This document shows positions 53,572 to 53,707 of a DNA stretch of 53,707 nucleotides, piece by piece. Source of the stretch: Verrucomicrobiota bacterium. Its GTDB lineage: Bacteria; Verrucomicrobiota; Verrucomicrobiia; Verrucomicrobiales; DEV007. The stretch's first letter is position 1; every line of letters begins with the position of its first letter. Under the pieces are notes generated by a model. That model was not told where the DNA came from. It made no database searches and was given only the letters and a program-made list of their open reading frames with translations. The translations under genes were made by a program, and so were the position numbers. The stretch covers positions 1 to 53,707 of the forward strand of contig JAHDID010000041.1 of the NCBI GenBank assembly GCA_020630975.1, written 5' to 3'.

Positions 53572-53707
53572 ATGGACCAGACTCGCTTTCACAAGATTAT
53601 TCCTGATTTGCAACACGCAGGGGCACACGATTACCTACTAGGCACCATCGAGAAAAAAGTAGACACTGGTGGGCAGAATGATCCGCCACCTCGCCGCCAG
53701 CGCCGTT
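53572..53707 (+). CDS. Possible start of a gene cut by the window edge
   Basis: From ATG at 53572 the frame stays open to the end (45 codons, beginning MDQTRFHKIIPDLQHAG). No domain is recognisable and only 11 bp separate it from the divergent large gene, so this is a weak call. Confidence 0.25.
   Translation, partial: MDQTRFHKIIPDLQHAGAHDYLLGTIEKKVDTGGQNDPPPRRQRR

Noticed and set aside
1-53707. CRISPR arrays, tRNA or rRNA genes, insertion sequences
   Set aside because: No regularly spaced repeats with unique spacers, no cloverleaf or rRNA-like sequence and no transposase gene were seen on reading both strands; a covariance-model search would settle small RNAs.

Overview
The window looks like a chromosomal segment of a free-living, probably aquatic member of the Verrucomicrobia (PVC superphylum). 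The pointers are a 51-residue 'small basic protein' of a type I know from Verrucomicrobia and Chlamydiae, a discoidin/SGNH/'membrane-bound dehydrogenase'/azurin fusion, a secreted sulfatase, SHD1-like secreted proteins, a pair of bactofilins, and coding that is mostly GC-rich with few clear Shine-Dalgarno sites. No rRNA, tRNA or CRISPR array was seen.

Layout. 1-8.2 kb: a partial gene end, a giant secreted dehydrogenase-like fusion with a terminator, an SRPBCC-GyrI protein, a 690 bp gap holding six consecutive GC-rich hairpins, a small AT-rich islet (membrane protein, nucleotidyltransferase) and a sulfatase. 8.2-16.4 kb: an ECF-type sigma factor, an SGNH hydrolase, interspersed repeats, an RluD-like pseudouridine synthase, a thioredoxin-like protein, a LysM protein coupled to a membrane protein, and a pyruvyltransferase-like protein. 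16.5-31.6 kb: xylulokinase and a methyltransferase on the minus strand, then a divergent plus-strand biosynthetic operon: a 3490-residue NRPS-PKS-aminotransferase megasynthase, its Sfp-type phosphopantetheinyl transferase (1 nt gap) and a MOP-superfamily flippase (overlapping or nearly abutting). 31.6-42.2 kb: a DUF3060-like lipoprotein, a NarL-type response regulator, an RNA-related operon (small basic protein, RluB/RsuA-type synthase, 2H phosphoesterase), a secreted SHD1-like protein, topoisomerase IV-type ParC/ParE, a zinc-ribbon bactofilin and a plain bactofilin. 42.5-53.7 kb: an ammonium transporter behind a near-consensus sigma-54 promoter, an M32 carboxypeptidase, a small membrane protein, a 3D-domain lipoprotein, endonuclease III, a polysaccharide-deacetylase-like protein, a two-gene YeeE/YedE transporter, and a 1221-residue secreted protein.

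The most notable system is the megasynthase operon. Domain order is A-PCP-KS-AT-ACP-AMT-C-A-PCP-TE. Both A domains show valine-like codes, the AT has the malonyl-type HAFH motif, and there is no reductase. The expected product is therefore a small dipeptide in which an activated valine is extended by malonate, its beta-ketone is transaminated to an amine, and it is joined to a second valine: a 3,4-diamino-5-methylhexanoyl-valine scaffold, released or cyclised by the TE.

The second notable signal is a 15-bp sequence that occurs as a direct pair with an exact 21-bp period in three intergenic regions (18066-18101, 33061-33096, 40049-40084). These lie upstream of xylulokinase, the response regulator and ParE.
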